37,822 nt of DNA from Mycobacterium sp. 1245805.9 (GCF_001672915.1 NZ_LZKR01000149.1:1-37822); one strand, 5' to 3'; counted from the stretch's first letter, positions 14,758 through 23,662 are shown. Notes: generated by a model not told the origin, from the sequence alone. Made by a program: numbers and translations.

Positions 14758-15374
14758 CGGGGTGCCGCCAGGGGCTTGGCGTCGGGGCGGCGCAGGTACA
14801 ACGCGACCAGCGGCGCCGGGTCGGCCGTCCAATCCGGCACGGCCGCCACCAGGCCGGCGGGCGTGGGGTGGGCGGGCCCGCGCACGGGCAGGCCGAACAG
14901 CGCGGCGTGTTCGGGCGAGCCGGCCACCGCAACGGCGCTGCCGGGGTCGACGTCGGCGGGCGCGTCGACAGCCGGGCCGTGGGTGCGGACTCCGTCGCGG
15001 TAGCGCGCCCAATACACCTCGCGGCGGCGGGCGTCGGTGACCACCAGCACGTCGCCGCTGGTGCGCACCCCGATGGCGTCCAGGCTGCACACCCCGCGCA
15101 CGGGGATGCCCAGCGCGTGCCCGTACGCAGCGGCGGTCGCCATCCCGGCCCGCAGGCCGGTGAACGGGCCGGGTCCGCAGCCCACCACGACGGCGTCGAG
15201 GTCGGCCATGGTCAACCCGGCGTCGGCCAGCGCCGCCAGCGCGTTGGGGGTCAGCCGCTCGGCGTGCGCGCGGGCGTCGTGCGTGACCCGCTCGGCCAGC
15301 ACCGCCAGGTCCTCGAGCCGAACGACGCCCGCCGTCACGGCGGGGGTGGCGGTGTCGAGCGCAAGCACGTTCAC
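14754..15374 (-). CDS. tsaB: tRNA threonylcarbamoyladenosine biosynthesis protein TsaB
   Basis: TsaB is the non-catalytic partner that dimerises with TsaD in t6A synthesis. This 206-aa copy begins MNVLALDTATPAVTAGVV and has VVGCGPGPFTGLRAGMATAAAYG at about 80-102, the helix that packs against TsaD, and VVTDARRREVYWARY at about 126-140. Sequence and place match Rv3421c. Longer upstream frames lie in the tsaE gene; GTG 15374 overlaps the tsaE stop as GTGA and gives family length. The C-terminal part (PDWTADPAPLVALYLRRPDAK) is intact. Confidence 0.94.
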   Translation of the reverse strand: MNVLALDTATPAVTAGVVRLEDLAVLAERVTHDARAHAERLTPNALAALADAGLTMADLDAVVVGCGPGPFTGLRAGMATAAAYGHALGIPVRGVCSLDAIGVRTSGDVLVVTDARRREVYWARYRDGVRTHGPAVDAPADVDPGSAVAVAGSPEHAALFGLPVRGPAHPTPAGLVAAVPDWTADPAPLVALYLRRPDAKPLAAPR

Positions 15375-15835
15375 GCGCGGCCCCACTCCCAGGTCGCGAT
15401 CCGCACGTCGGAGTGGCTGACGCGCTCCAGCCGGACGTCGAGGTGCCGCTCCGAAAGCCGTTCGGCCAGGCCCTCGCCCCACTCGACCACGACGACGGCG
15501 TCGTCGAGATCGGTGTCGAGGTCCAGTGAGTCGAGTTCGCCCAGCAGGTCGGCGCCGCGGTGGTCCAGCAGCCGGTACATGTCAACGTGAATCATCGCGG
15601 GCGCGCCGGGCCGCCGCGGCGGGTGCACCCGCGCCAGCACGTACGACGGCGACGTGACCGGGCCGTCGACGTCCATCGCCGCGGCGATCCCCTTGGCCAG
15701 CACCGTCTTTCCCGCGCCGAGCGGACCGGAGAGCACCACCACGTCGCCCGCCCGCAGCTGCCGGCCCAGCCGCGAGCCCAGCGCGACGGTGTCCTCGACC
15801 CGCTCGCAGGTGGCAGTGCCCTGTGCGTCAGTCAC
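15371..15835 (-). CDS. tsaE: tRNA threonylcarbamoyladenosine biosynthesis ATPase TsaE
   Basis: TsaE is the small P-loop ATPase that resets the TsaB-TsaD complex. In this 154-aa protein the Walker A motif is LSGPLGAGKTVLAKGI (about 38-53), the switch-like TSPSYVLARVH follows at 64-74, and HVDMYRLLD and VVVEWGEGLAERL are typical. The GTG at 15835 is taken as start; the M. tuberculosis homologue (Rv3422c) as remembered is about 14 residues longer with a divergent N-terminus. Its first codons overlap the end of the upstream hydrolase by 8 nt. Confidence 0.93.
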   Translation of the reverse strand: MTDAQGTATCERVEDTVALGSRLGRQLRAGDVVVLSGPLGAGKTVLAKGIAAAMDVDGPVTSPSYVLARVHPPRRPGAPAMIHVDMYRLLDHRGADLLGELDSLDLDTDLDDAVVVVEWGEGLAERLSERHLDVRLERVSHSDVRIATWEWGRA

Positions 15836-16943
15836 GGCGCCGCAACCTTTCCCGCAGTCGCCGGTAGCGCAGCGCCATCTCGCTTGGGACGGCCCGGTGG
15901 ACGAGCCGGACCAGCCCGTCGTTGATGGCCTCGGGCTTGTCAAGCAGCGCCAGGTGGCTGGCCCCGGCGACGATGACCAGCTCCGAGCGCGGCAGCGAGG
16001 CCGCCATCTTCCGCGAGTATTCGTCCGGGGTGAGCAGGTCATGGTCGCCGCACGCGATCAGGGTCGGCACCTTGAGCAACGTCCACAGCCCGGCCGTCTC
16101 GTCGTGTTTTTCCAGGGCGTCGAGAAAACCGACCATGGTGTCGATCGGCGTGCCGTTCATCATCCGCTGGGAGAACGCGTCCAGGCTGGGGCTGACCTGC
16201 AGGTCGCTATAGGAGGCGGCCCGCAGGATCGGGCCGATCAGCGATCGCGACACGTTACGGCCGCGGTGCATCAGCTTGGGCGCGGAGCGGGCGGTGAACC
16301 GAAAGGCGTCCAGCGCAGGGTTTTTCAGGATCTCGCCCAGCGGCGATCGTGTCACGCCCTCGGCCGCGGAGGAGATGATCGCGGCGCCGACGATCCGGCC
16401 GCCGTACTGGCCGGGAAACTGGCGCGCGTGCGACAGCACCGTCATGCCGCCCATCGAATGGCCGACCAGCACGACCACCCCTTTGGGCGCGACGGCCCGC
16501 AGCACGGTGTCCAGGTCCTCGCCCAGTTGGGTGAGGTTGTAGGTCTCGCGCGCCCCGGCGCTGGATCGCCCATGACCGCGCTGGTCGTAGAACACCATCC
16601 GGACGGGCGGGGCCAACCGATTCGGCAGCCGGGTGCGCTGGAAATGGAAGGCGCCCATGCGCAAGCAGAATCCGTGGACGAAGACCATGGTCACCCGCGC
16701 ATCGGCCGGGCCGGCCTCGCGGACGGCCAGCGTCACCCCGTCGGGCGTTGTCACCACGTAGGCGCGGTCGTGGTCGATCGTCTCGAAATCCTCGTCGGCG
16801 TAAGGGTCTTCGAGCAGGGTCGCGCGCTGGGTCATCGACCGGCGGGCGGAGGCTCCGACGATGGTGGCGACGGCGGTCACCCCGGCCCCTCCCGCAAGCC
16901 AGGCACGGTTCCTCCGGCGCCTGCGGGTTTTGTCAGGGCTCAA
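15828..16943 (-). CDS. Membrane-anchored alpha/beta hydrolase
   Basis: A 371-aa serine hydrolase of unknown substrate. The basic N-terminus (DKTRRRRRNRAW) and a hydrophobic stretch at about 15-32 suggest a membrane anchor. The fold is complete: oxyanion loop FVHGFCLRMG (88-97), YDQRGHGRS (119-127), nucleophile elbow VGHSMGG with S163, acid in IACGDHDLLTP and His in GASHLALL. The frame opens with TTG at 16943, 11 nt inside the alr end, so the start is not certain. It is coupled to alr and tsaE. I do not recall an intact copy at this place in M. tuberculosis. Confidence 0.88.
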   Translation of the reverse strand: MSPDKTRRRRRNRAWLAGGAGVTAVATIVGASARRSMTQRATLLEDPYADEDFETIDHDRAYVVTTPDGVTLAVREAGPADARVTMVFVHGFCLRMGAFHFQRTRLPNRLAPPVRMVFYDQRGHGRSSAGARETYNLTQLGEDLDTVLRAVAPKGVVVLVGHSMGGMTVLSHARQFPGQYGGRIVGAAIISSAAEGVTRSPLGEILKNPALDAFRFTARSAPKLMHRGRNVSRSLIGPILRAASYSDLQVSPSLDAFSQRMMNGTPIDTMVGFLDALEKHDETAGLWTLLKVPTLIACGDHDLLTPDEYSRKMAASLPRSELVIVAGASHLALLDKPEAINDGLVRLVHRAVPSEMALRYRRLRERLRRRD

Positions 16944-18108
16944 TTGTGTCGGCCTCGCGATAGGTTCGGGTGATCCGCCCGCGCGGGCTGGTGACCACTT
17001 CGTAGTGGATGGTGCCGAGCAGGTCGGCCCACTCTTGTGCGGTGGGCTCGCCCCGGGTGCCGGGTCCGGACAGGATCGCCTCGTCGCCCTCGGTCACGTC
17101 GACCGGCCCGGGGCCGAGGTCGACGACGAACTGGTCCATGCAGATCCGTCCCGCACCCGGGCGTCGCCTGCCGTTGATCAGCACCTCCAGGCGCCCGCCC
17201 AGGGAGCGGAACACGCCGTCGGCGTACCCGATCGGCATCAGCGCCAGACTGGTGTCCCGTTGCGCGGTCCAGGTGTGCCCGTAGGACACGCTCTCGCCGG
17301 CGCGAATCGATTTGACCAGCGCGACAGCGCATTTCACCGTCATCGCCGGGACCAACCCCATGTCACCGAGCTGGGGCACCGGGCTCAGGCCGTACACCGC
17401 GATGCCGGGTCGCACCAGGTCGAAGGCCAGGTCGGGGCGCGACATCGTGGCCGAAGAATTGGCCAGGTGCGCAACCTCGAACCGCACGCCCTCGGCGCGC
17501 GCCCGCGCCAGCATGTCGGAAAACCGTTGGGCCTGAACGTCGTTGATGGGATTCTCGGGCTGGTCGGCGAACACCATGTGCGACATCAGCCCGCGCAGCC
17601 GGATGACGTCCTCGGCGACGGCCTGGCGCAGCGCGGTCAGCATCGCCGGGTAGTTCGCCGGGGCGACGCCGTTGCGGTTGAGCCCCGTGTCGACCTTGAC
17701 GGTCACCGTCGCCGTGCGCCCCGTGCGGCGCACCGCGTCGGTCACCTCGTCGAGCTGGCGCACCGAGGACACGGCGATCTCCACGTCGGCCAGCAGCGCG
17801 GGGCCGAAGTCGATGCCGGGCGGATGCAGCCACGCCAGCACCGGCGCGGTGATGCCGTCGGCGCGCAAGGCCAGCGCCTCGTCGACGGTGGCGACCCCCA
17901 GCTCGGCCGCCCCCGCCGCCAGCGCCGCGCGGGCGACCCGCGTCGCGCCGTGGCCGTAGCCGTCGGCCTTGACCACGGCCATCACCCCCGCGCCGCCGGC
18001 GTGCTCGCGCAGCACCCGCACGTTGTGCGCGATCGCACCCAGGTCCACCACGGCCTCGGCGAGGACCCCGGGCGTCAGGGATATCGGCGTAACTGCCACG
18101 GCCGCCAT
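16933..18108 (-). CDS. alr: Alanine racemase
   Basis: A 391-aa PLP enzyme that makes D-alanine for peptidoglycan and is the target of cycloserine. The PLP lysine is K47 in VVKADGYGHG, and the second catalytic base is Y276 in SYGHTW. VKVDTGLNRNGV (about 138-149), LANSSATM and GRICMDQFVVDLG are further family motifs. An ATG at 18108 opens MAAVAVTPISLTPGVLAE; a start a few codons in is also possible. It is followed closely by the alpha/beta hydrolase and t6A genes. The region upstream holds a large palindrome (18130-18192) and then gadB. Confidence 0.96.
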   Translation of the reverse strand: MAAVAVTPISLTPGVLAEAVVDLGAIAHNVRVLREHAGGAGVMAVVKADGYGHGATRVARAALAAGAAELGVATVDEALALRADGITAPVLAWLHPPGIDFGPALLADVEIAVSSVRQLDEVTDAVRRTGRTATVTVKVDTGLNRNGVAPANYPAMLTALRQAVAEDVIRLRGLMSHMVFADQPENPINDVQAQRFSDMLARARAEGVRFEVAHLANSSATMSRPDLAFDLVRPGIAVYGLSPVPQLGDMGLVPAMTVKCAVALVKSIRAGESVSYGHTWTAQRDTSLALMPIGYADGVFRSLGGRLEVLINGRRRPGAGRICMDQFVVDLGPGPVDVTEGDEAILSGPGTRGEPTAQEWADLLGTIHYEVVTSPRGRITRTYREADTIEP

Positions 18109-18129
18109 TGTCCCAGAACCCGAAAAGTG

Positions 18130-18192
18130 CCGCGAAGGTGCAAGTACCGACGCCGCTACTCGCGAAACACGTCGCTAGTTGCACTCTCGCGG
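18130..18192. repeat. 63-bp imperfect palindrome in the gadB-alr gap
   Basis: Arms at 18130-18152 and 18170-18192 match as inverted repeats at 19 of 23 positions, around a 17-nt loop. The outer parts read CCGCGAAGGTGCAA and TTGCACTCTCGCGG. It fills most of the 94-bp gap between gadB and alr. It has no U-tract, so it may be a small mobile or RNA-structure repeat rather than a terminator. Confidence 0.6.
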
Positions 18193-18202
18193 TGCAAAGC
18201 CC

Positions 18203-19588
18203 TCAGTGCGCGAAGTGCTGGGCGTCGTAATGCCCGGCGGGCTTGATCTTGTCCAGCGACGCCAGCGCGTTGCGGGCGTCGTCGTGCAGCGCGCGGGCCA
18301 GGTCGGCGGACAGCCCTTCGCGCACCACGATGCGCAGCACCGAGATGTGGGTGGCGTTGTCCGGCATGGTGTAGGCGGGCACCTGCCAGCCGTACCCGCG
18401 CAGCTCGTGGGAGACGTCGAACTCGGTGTAGCCGCGGTCCCTGGCGAGCCGGAAGCTGACCACCGGGATCGCCGAGCCGTCCGAGATCAGCTCGCAATGG
18501 TCCGTGTCGCGCAGTTGGTCGCCCAGCCACCGCGCCGTCGACGACAGGCTCTGCATCACCTTGGTGTATCCCTCGCGGCCCAGCCGCAGGAAGTTGTAGT
18601 ACTGGCCGACCACCTGGTTGCCGGGCCGCGAGAAGTTCAGCGTGAAGGTCGGCATGTCGCCGCCCAGGTAGTTGACCCGGAACACGAGCTCGTCGGGCAG
18701 GTGCTCGGCGCTGCGCCACACGACGAACCCGATGCCCGGGTACGTCAGCCCGTACTTGTGGCCGCTGACGTTGATCGACACCACCCGGGGCAGCCGGAAA
18801 TCCCACTCCAGGCCCGGGTGCAGGAACGGCACCACGAAGCCCCCGCTGGCGGCGTCGACGTGCACCGGGACATCCACGCCGCCGCCGGCCGCCAGCTTGT
18901 CCAGCGCCGCGCAGATCTGCGCGATGGGTTCGAGCTCGCCGGTGTAGGTGGTGCCCAGGATCGCCACCACGCCGATGGTGTCCTCGTCGACGGCGTCGAC
19001 GACCTGCTCCGGGGTGATGACATAGCGCCCCTCCTCCATCGGCAGGTAGCGCGGCTCGACGTCGAAGTAGCGGCAGAACTTCTCCCACACCACCTGGACG
19101 TTGGAACCCATCACCAGGTTGGGAGTGCGCTTCTCCCAACCCTTTCCGACCTTTGCCCGCCAGCGCCACTTCAGCGCCAGCCCGCCCAGCATCACCGCCT
19201 CGCTGGAGCCGATTGTCGACACCCCGATCGCGCTGGACGGGTCGTCGTCCTTCAAGCCCTCGGCATGGAACAGGTCGGCCACCATGCACACGCAGCGCTG
19301 CTCGATGGCCGCGGTGGCCGGGTATTCGTCCTTGTCGATCATGTTCTTGTCGAACGTCTCGGCCATCAGCTTGCCGGCCTCGGGGTCCATCCAGGTGGTG
19401 ACGAACGTCGCCAGGTTCAGCCGGGAGCTGCCGTCGAGCATCAGCTCGTCGTGGATGAACCGGTAGGCGGCGTCGGGATCCATCGACTCCTCGGGCAGCC
19501 GCAGGGCGGGCACCGGCGCGGTGAACATTCGGGTGGTGTAGGCGGGGGCGATCGAATGCGCCGGCACGGACGGATGGCTGCGGGACAC
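18203..19588 (-). CDS. gadB: Glutamate decarboxylase
   Basis: A 461-aa PLP-dependent enzyme that converts glutamate to GABA, consuming a cytoplasmic proton and linking to the GABA shunt and acid resistance. The PLP lysine is K278 in NVSGHKYG, with D245 in HVDAASGG binding the pyridine nitrogen; STIGSSEAVMLGG (about 124-136) binds the phosphate. The end KPAGHYDAQHFAH matches the M. tuberculosis protein as remembered. GTG 19588 (VSRSHPSVPAHS) gives family length with AAAGGA upstream. It lies 22 nt downstream of nnr and directly precedes alr, without the PPE/IS genes found there in M. tuberculosis. Confidence 0.95.
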   Translation of the reverse strand: MSRSHPSVPAHSIAPAYTTRMFTAPVPALRLPEESMDPDAAYRFIHDELMLDGSSRLNLATFVTTWMDPEAGKLMAETFDKNMIDKDEYPATAAIEQRCVCMVADLFHAEGLKDDDPSSAIGVSTIGSSEAVMLGGLALKWRWRAKVGKGWEKRTPNLVMGSNVQVVWEKFCRYFDVEPRYLPMEEGRYVITPEQVVDAVDEDTIGVVAILGTTYTGELEPIAQICAALDKLAAGGGVDVPVHVDAASGGFVVPFLHPGLEWDFRLPRVVSINVSGHKYGLTYPGIGFVVWRSAEHLPDELVFRVNYLGGDMPTFTLNFSRPGNQVVGQYYNFLRLGREGYTKVMQSLSSTARWLGDQLRDTDHCELISDGSAIPVVSFRLARDRGYTEFDVSHELRGYGWQVPAYTMPDNATHISVLRIVVREGLSADLARALHDDARNALASLDKIKPAGHYDAQHFAH

Positions 19589-19610
19589 GGAGGGTCCTTT
19601 CTGGTTGGTG

Positions 19611-21026
19611 CTACAGGTCGGCCAGTGCGGCCCGGATGTGCGGGACGATGCGCGACGCCGACGTCGGCGCCTCGCCCGGGCCCGGGGCGGCGGCCGAGAG
19701 CGCGGCCGCGCGCGCATGCACGAACGCCGCCGCCGCGGCGGCCGCGGCCGCCGGCAACCCGGACGCCAGCAGCGCGCCGATCATCCCGGAGAGCACGTCT
19801 CCGGACCCGGCCGTGGCCGCCCAGGACTGCCCGGCCGGATTGAGATAGACCGGCCCGCCGGGGTCGGCGATGACCGTGACGTTGCCCTTGAGCAGCACGG
19901 TGGCGCCGAACGCGTCGGCCAGCTTGCGGCACGCGGCCACCCGTTCGTCGCCGGGCGGGCTACCGGCCAGCCGGGCGAATTCACCCGCGTGCGGGGTCAG
20001 CACGGTGGGCGCGGCGCGGCTCATGACGAGCTCGGGGTGAGCGGCCAGGATGGTCAGCCCGTCGGCGTCGACGATCACCGGAAGGTCGCTCTCCAGCGCG
20101 AACCACAGCGCCGCGGCCCCCGTCTCGTCGGTGCCCAATCCCGGCCCGACCACCCACGCCTGCACCCGCCCGGCCGCCGCCGGGGTGGGCGACGCGATCA
20201 CCTCGGGCCACTGCGCCAGCACCTGCGTGTGCGCGCTGCCCGCGTAGCGGACCATGCCGGAGGTGGCGGCGACGGCGGCGCCGGTGCACAGGACGGCCGC
20301 ACCCGGGTAGGTGGACGAGCCGGCCATCACGCCCGTCACGCCCTGCGTGTACTTGTCGTCGCGGGGTCCGGGCACCGGCCAGCGCGCCGCGACGTCGGCG
20401 GCCTCGAAACCCAGCACGTCGGTCTCGGGCAGGTCCAGCCCGATGTCGATGAGCTTCACGCGGCCACAGTCGGCCAGCGCGTGCACGGGCTTGAGGCCGC
20501 CGAAGGTGACGGTCAGCGCCGCGTGCACCGCGGGGCCGGTGATCGCGCCGGTCGCCGCGTCGATGCCGCTGGGGATGTCGACGGCGACCACCGGGATCGG
20601 ATCGGCGGCCGCGAACACCTCGGCCGCGGCGGGACGCAGCGGGCCGGAGCCGGAGATGCCCACCACGCCGTCGATGACGAGATCGGTTGCCGCCGAGACC
20701 CTTTCGACGACGCGGCCGCCAGCCCTGCGAAACGCCGCCAGCCCCTTGCGGTGGGTGCGCTCCGGGTTGAGCAGCACCGCGTCGGCGGCCGCCCCGCGCC
20801 GGCGCAGGAACGTCGCGGCCCACAGCGCGTCACCGCCGTTGTCGCCGGAGCCGACGACCGCGCACACCCGCCGGCCGGACACCCCGCCGGTGCGGGCGGT
20901 GAGCTCGGCGAGGATCTCGGTGGCCAGCCCGAAGGCCGCGCGGCGCATCAAGGCACCGTCGGGGAGGCTGGCCAGCAGCGTCGCGGCGGCGTCGCGGATC
21001 GCGTCCACGGAGTAGTAGTGCCGCAT
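19611..21026 (-). CDS. nnr: Bifunctional NAD(P)H-hydrate epimerase/dehydratase Nnr
   Basis: A 471-aa fusion that repairs damaged NAD(P)H hydrate. The N-terminal epimerase domain (YjeF_N, about 1-205) has MRHYYSVDAIRDAAA, VVGSGDNGGDALWAA and VVAVDIPSGIDAATG. The C-terminal ribokinase-like dehydratase (about 215-465) has KYTQGVTGVMAGSSTYPGA, VVGPGLGTD, LTPHAGEFARL and the catalytic Asp motif ATAGSGDVLSGMI. ATG 21026 matches the homologue (Rv3433c); ATG 21038 would add MLAL. A run of Ala codons lies at about 440-455. It lies 20 nt after the S9 peptidase and 22 nt before gadB. Confidence 0.95.
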   Translation of the reverse strand: MRHYYSVDAIRDAAATLLASLPDGALMRRAAFGLATEILAELTARTGGVSGRRVCAVVGSGDNGGDALWAATFLRRRGAAADAVLLNPERTHRKGLAAFRRAGGRVVERVSAATDLVIDGVVGISGSGPLRPAAAEVFAAADPIPVVAVDIPSGIDAATGAITGPAVHAALTVTFGGLKPVHALADCGRVKLIDIGLDLPETDVLGFEAADVAARWPVPGPRDDKYTQGVTGVMAGSSTYPGAAVLCTGAAVAATSGMVRYAGSAHTQVLAQWPEVIASPTPAAAGRVQAWVVGPGLGTDETGAAALWFALESDLPVIVDADGLTILAAHPELVMSRAAPTVLTPHAGEFARLAGSPPGDERVAACRKLADAFGATVLLKGNVTVIADPGGPVYLNPAGQSWAATAGSGDVLSGMIGALLASGLPAAAAAAAAAFVHARAAALSAAAPGPGEAPTSASRIVPHIRAALADL

Positions 21027-21046
21027 CAACGCAAGCATTCCATGCC

Positions 21047-22897
21047 CTAGACGCGCCGCGCGAACGCCTCGGTCAGCCATTCGGTCATCGCCTCGGCCAG
21101 CGCGGCGTGGTTCTCGCGCTTGACGATCTCGTGGCCGTCGTCGGCGAACAACAGGTAGCGCACCTCGCGGCCCGCGCGCCGCAGCGCGTCGACGATCTGT
21201 TCCGATTCGCTGACCGGGACGTTGGTGTCGTGGGCGCCGTGCACCACCAGCAACGGCGTGGTCAGGGCGTCGACCCGGCGCAGCGGCGACAGCCGCTCGA
21301 GCAGGGCGCGGTCGTTGACCGGGTGGCCGTACTCCGGGTAGGCGGCCTCGGCGATCCAGGGCTCGGTGTTGCGGTAGAACGTGGTCAGATCGCTCATGCC
21401 GCAGATGGTGACGCCGGCCGCGAACAGGTCCGGGTGAAACGTCAGGGCGGCCATCGTGAGGTAGCCGCCGTAGGACCAGCCCGCGCACGCGATCCGCCCC
21501 GGATCGGCCAGCCCGTTGTCCACCAGGAAGCGCACGCAGTCGGCGACGTCGTCGATGGCGGCGAACCGCTTGCCCTTGTTGTCGGCGTGCACGAAGCTCC
21601 GCCCCAGCCCGCCGGACCCGCGCACGTTCGGTGTCAGCACGCTGATCCCGGCGTCGAGCAGCTCGGGGAAGATCTCGCTGTAGTCGGGCCGGGCCTGGCC
21701 CTCCGGGCCGCCGTGCAGGTAAACCAAAGCGCTTGAGCAGTTTTCGGTCGCCCGGTACAGCCAGGACGGCAGCTTGAGCCCGTCGCGCGCCGCGACCATT
21801 TCGAGCGACGGCCGGGCGGCCAATCCCGAGGCGATCGGCCCGCGACTGGGTTCGGCGTCGATGAGTTGCCATGCGCGCGTGCGGGTGTCGACCAGCTCGA
21901 CGGTCCTCGGCATCGCCGGGCCCTGCACGGTCATCGCCACCATCGAGCCGCCGGCGCTGATGGTCAGCTCGCCTGCGACGTCGCCCGGCAGCGGGATCGG
22001 TTCGGCCAGCGAGTAGTCGGTGTAGTGCAGGATCTGTAACTCGCTGCGGCCGTGCAGGTTCCACAGCAGCGCGACGGTGGACATGTCGTCGCTGACGACG
22101 AATTCGTCCAGATCGCAGTCGGGGCGCTCGGCGACCACGAAATAGCTCACCCCGTCCAGGGTGGCGATGACCTCCACCAGCCGCGCGTGCTCGCAGCCGT
22201 TGTCGCTGACCAGCAACGCCCGGAAGTACCCGTCGCCGCCCACGCCCGGCCGGTACAGTCTGGTCAGCTCGCCGGTCGGGCCGTAGCGCAGGCGCCGCGG
22301 ATGGTGGTCGTCGAGGATGGCACCCTTGGCCGTCACCGAGCCGGGATCCGAAGGCAGCAAAGCGATTTCGGTTTCGCCGTGCAGCATGACCATTTCCTGG
22401 TAGCCGCGCGGCCCGACCCGGATCAGCGCCGCGCCGGCCCAGGCGTCGACGAGCCGGGCGCCGGAACGGCGGTCCAGCACAACGCAATCGCCGTCGGCCG
22501 GATCGATCAGGCAGGACTGCCCGACCCCGTCCTCACCGGTCAGGATCGCCGCCACCCGGGTGCCGTCCCACCCGATCAGCTCGGCGGTTCCGGCCTCCTC
22601 GTGGTCGATGCGCCAGGCCATCCGGTCGTCGGGATCGGTGGTGACGACCCAGATCTGCCGGCGGGTGAAGCCCTCCGGGGCCACCTCGCAGGCCAGCCAA
22701 TGACCGTCCGCGGAATGGATGACCCGCGAAACCGGGCCCTCGACCGGGAGTTCGACGTTGCGCGACGAGCTGGCCCGACGGCCGCGCAGGAAGCGCTGCA
22801 CCGCATGCGGATAGCCGCCGTCGTCGACGAGGTGGGCGAACGCGGTGGCGTCTGGGGACAGCGACGCGCCGTAGAGCGCGCGTACCTGCCGCCCCAT
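21047..22897 (-). CDS. S9 family (prolyl oligopeptidase-like) serine peptidase
   Basis: A 616-aa cytoplasmic peptidase with no signal sequence. The N-terminal ~360 residues are a beta-propeller that limits substrate size; the C-terminal ~240 are the alpha/beta hydrolase domain. The triad is S475 (GWSYGGY), D557 (VHGAHDTNVP) and H589 (DDGHEIVKREN). The oxyanion region LVYLHGGPEGQ (391-401) is typical of acylaminoacyl peptidases. ATG 22897 is the only good start, 3 nt after the rhomboid-like gene. I do not recall it between Rv3433c and Rv3434c in M. tuberculosis, so it is probably an extra gene in this operon. Confidence 0.93.
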   Translation of the reverse strand: MGRQVRALYGASLSPDATAFAHLVDDGGYPHAVQRFLRGRRASSSRNVELPVEGPVSRVIHSADGHWLACEVAPEGFTRRQIWVVTTDPDDRMAWRIDHEEAGTAELIGWDGTRVAAILTGEDGVGQSCLIDPADGDCVVLDRRSGARLVDAWAGAALIRVGPRGYQEMVMLHGETEIALLPSDPGSVTAKGAILDDHHPRRLRYGPTGELTRLYRPGVGGDGYFRALLVSDNGCEHARLVEVIATLDGVSYFVVAERPDCDLDEFVVSDDMSTVALLWNLHGRSELQILHYTDYSLAEPIPLPGDVAGELTISAGGSMVAMTVQGPAMPRTVELVDTRTRAWQLIDAEPSRGPIASGLAARPSLEMVAARDGLKLPSWLYRATENCSSALVYLHGGPEGQARPDYSEIFPELLDAGISVLTPNVRGSGGLGRSFVHADNKGKRFAAIDDVADCVRFLVDNGLADPGRIACAGWSYGGYLTMAALTFHPDLFAAGVTICGMSDLTTFYRNTEPWIAEAAYPEYGHPVNDRALLERLSPLRRVDALTTPLLVVHGAHDTNVPVSESEQIVDALRRAGREVRYLLFADDGHEIVKRENHAALAEAMTEWLTEAFARRV

Positions 22898-22900
22898 CGC

Positions 22901-23662
22901 CTACGCCACCGGCGGCGACCCGCGTCGCCCGGCTACGCCGCGCTCGCGATCGCCGCCCCCCTCGCGCGTTCCGATTCGCCGGAAAGCCGCCCTGATTTTC
23001 GCGGGGTTCAGCGGCGGGCGCTTGCGCTCGCGCGCCATCGGATAGAAGCAGAGCCCGATCAGGATCGCGGCGAAATGACCGATCGCGGTGAAGTTCACCC
23101 CGTGACGGGTCATCGTCAGCAACGGGAATCCGAAGATCACCAGCAGCACCCCGAGATAGCCCCAGCGCCAGGGCCGCGCGATGTGATAGGTCAGCACCGC
23201 CATCACGCCGACCAGGAAATAGCTGACCCCGATGTCGCGGGCGTGCACCAGCCGTTCCGGCGCCTCGTGCTCCTCGATCGCGAAGTACAGGATGCCCTCG
23301 CTGATATAGGTGGCCAGGATGTGAGAGGTCAATCCGATTGTGAGCCAACGCAACTGGCCCAGCCAGTGCTCGGCCGGCGCGAGGAACAGGGAGAACAGCA
23401 GCAGGTACGGTTCCAGGTTCTTGCCGTCGATCCACAGCAGGCTGGAGAACAGCACGTCGAGCGGGTCGGTGCCGAGCGCGTGAATGTTGGTGGAGCGGTG
23501 CAGCAGCACGGAGTGCAGTTGCCGGCCGGGCAGTTCGTTCTGGATGATCGTGGTGATCGCGAGCACCAGCAGCCAGGTGTAGGTCAAGGGTGCGGTGACG
23601 ACGAAACGCCACACCGCGAGCCAGGTGCGCCGCAGCCGCGTGCCCACCGATGCGTTCGCCAC
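22901..23662 (-). CDS. Rhomboid-like integral membrane protein (Rv3434c-like)
   Basis: A 253-aa protein with about six membrane helices, for example 26-42 (LTYTWLLVLAITTIIQN), 84-96, 107-126, 143-160, 166-184 and 193-210. Helix four has GVSYF with S147 where rhomboid proteases have GxSG, and helix six has GHFAAILIG with H196, so a Ser-His pair is present but the last Gly of the motif is Tyr. Protease activity is therefore uncertain. The C-terminus is basic and disordered (RERKRPPLNPAK, GGGDRERGVAGRRG). A GTG starts the gene at 23662, 28 nt after the Rv3435c-like gene. Confidence 0.82.
   Translation of the reverse strand: MANASVGTRLRRTWLAVWRFVVTAPLTYTWLLVLAITTIIQNELPGRQLHSVLLHRSTNIHALGTDPLDVLFSSLLWIDGKNLEPYLLLFSLFLAPAEHWLGQLRWLTIGLTSHILATYISEGILYFAIEEHEAPERLVHARDIGVSYFLVGVMAVLTYHIARPWRWGYLGVLLVIFGFPLLTMTRHGVNFTAIGHFAAILIGLCFYPMARERKRPPLNPAKIRAAFRRIGTREGGGDRERGVAGRRGSPPVA

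Noticed and set aside
18179..19843. Plus-strand 554-aa open frame opposite gadB
   Set aside because: Antisense to the clear gadB gene and to the end of nnr; composition is Arg/His/Gln-rich as expected for a GC-rich shadow.
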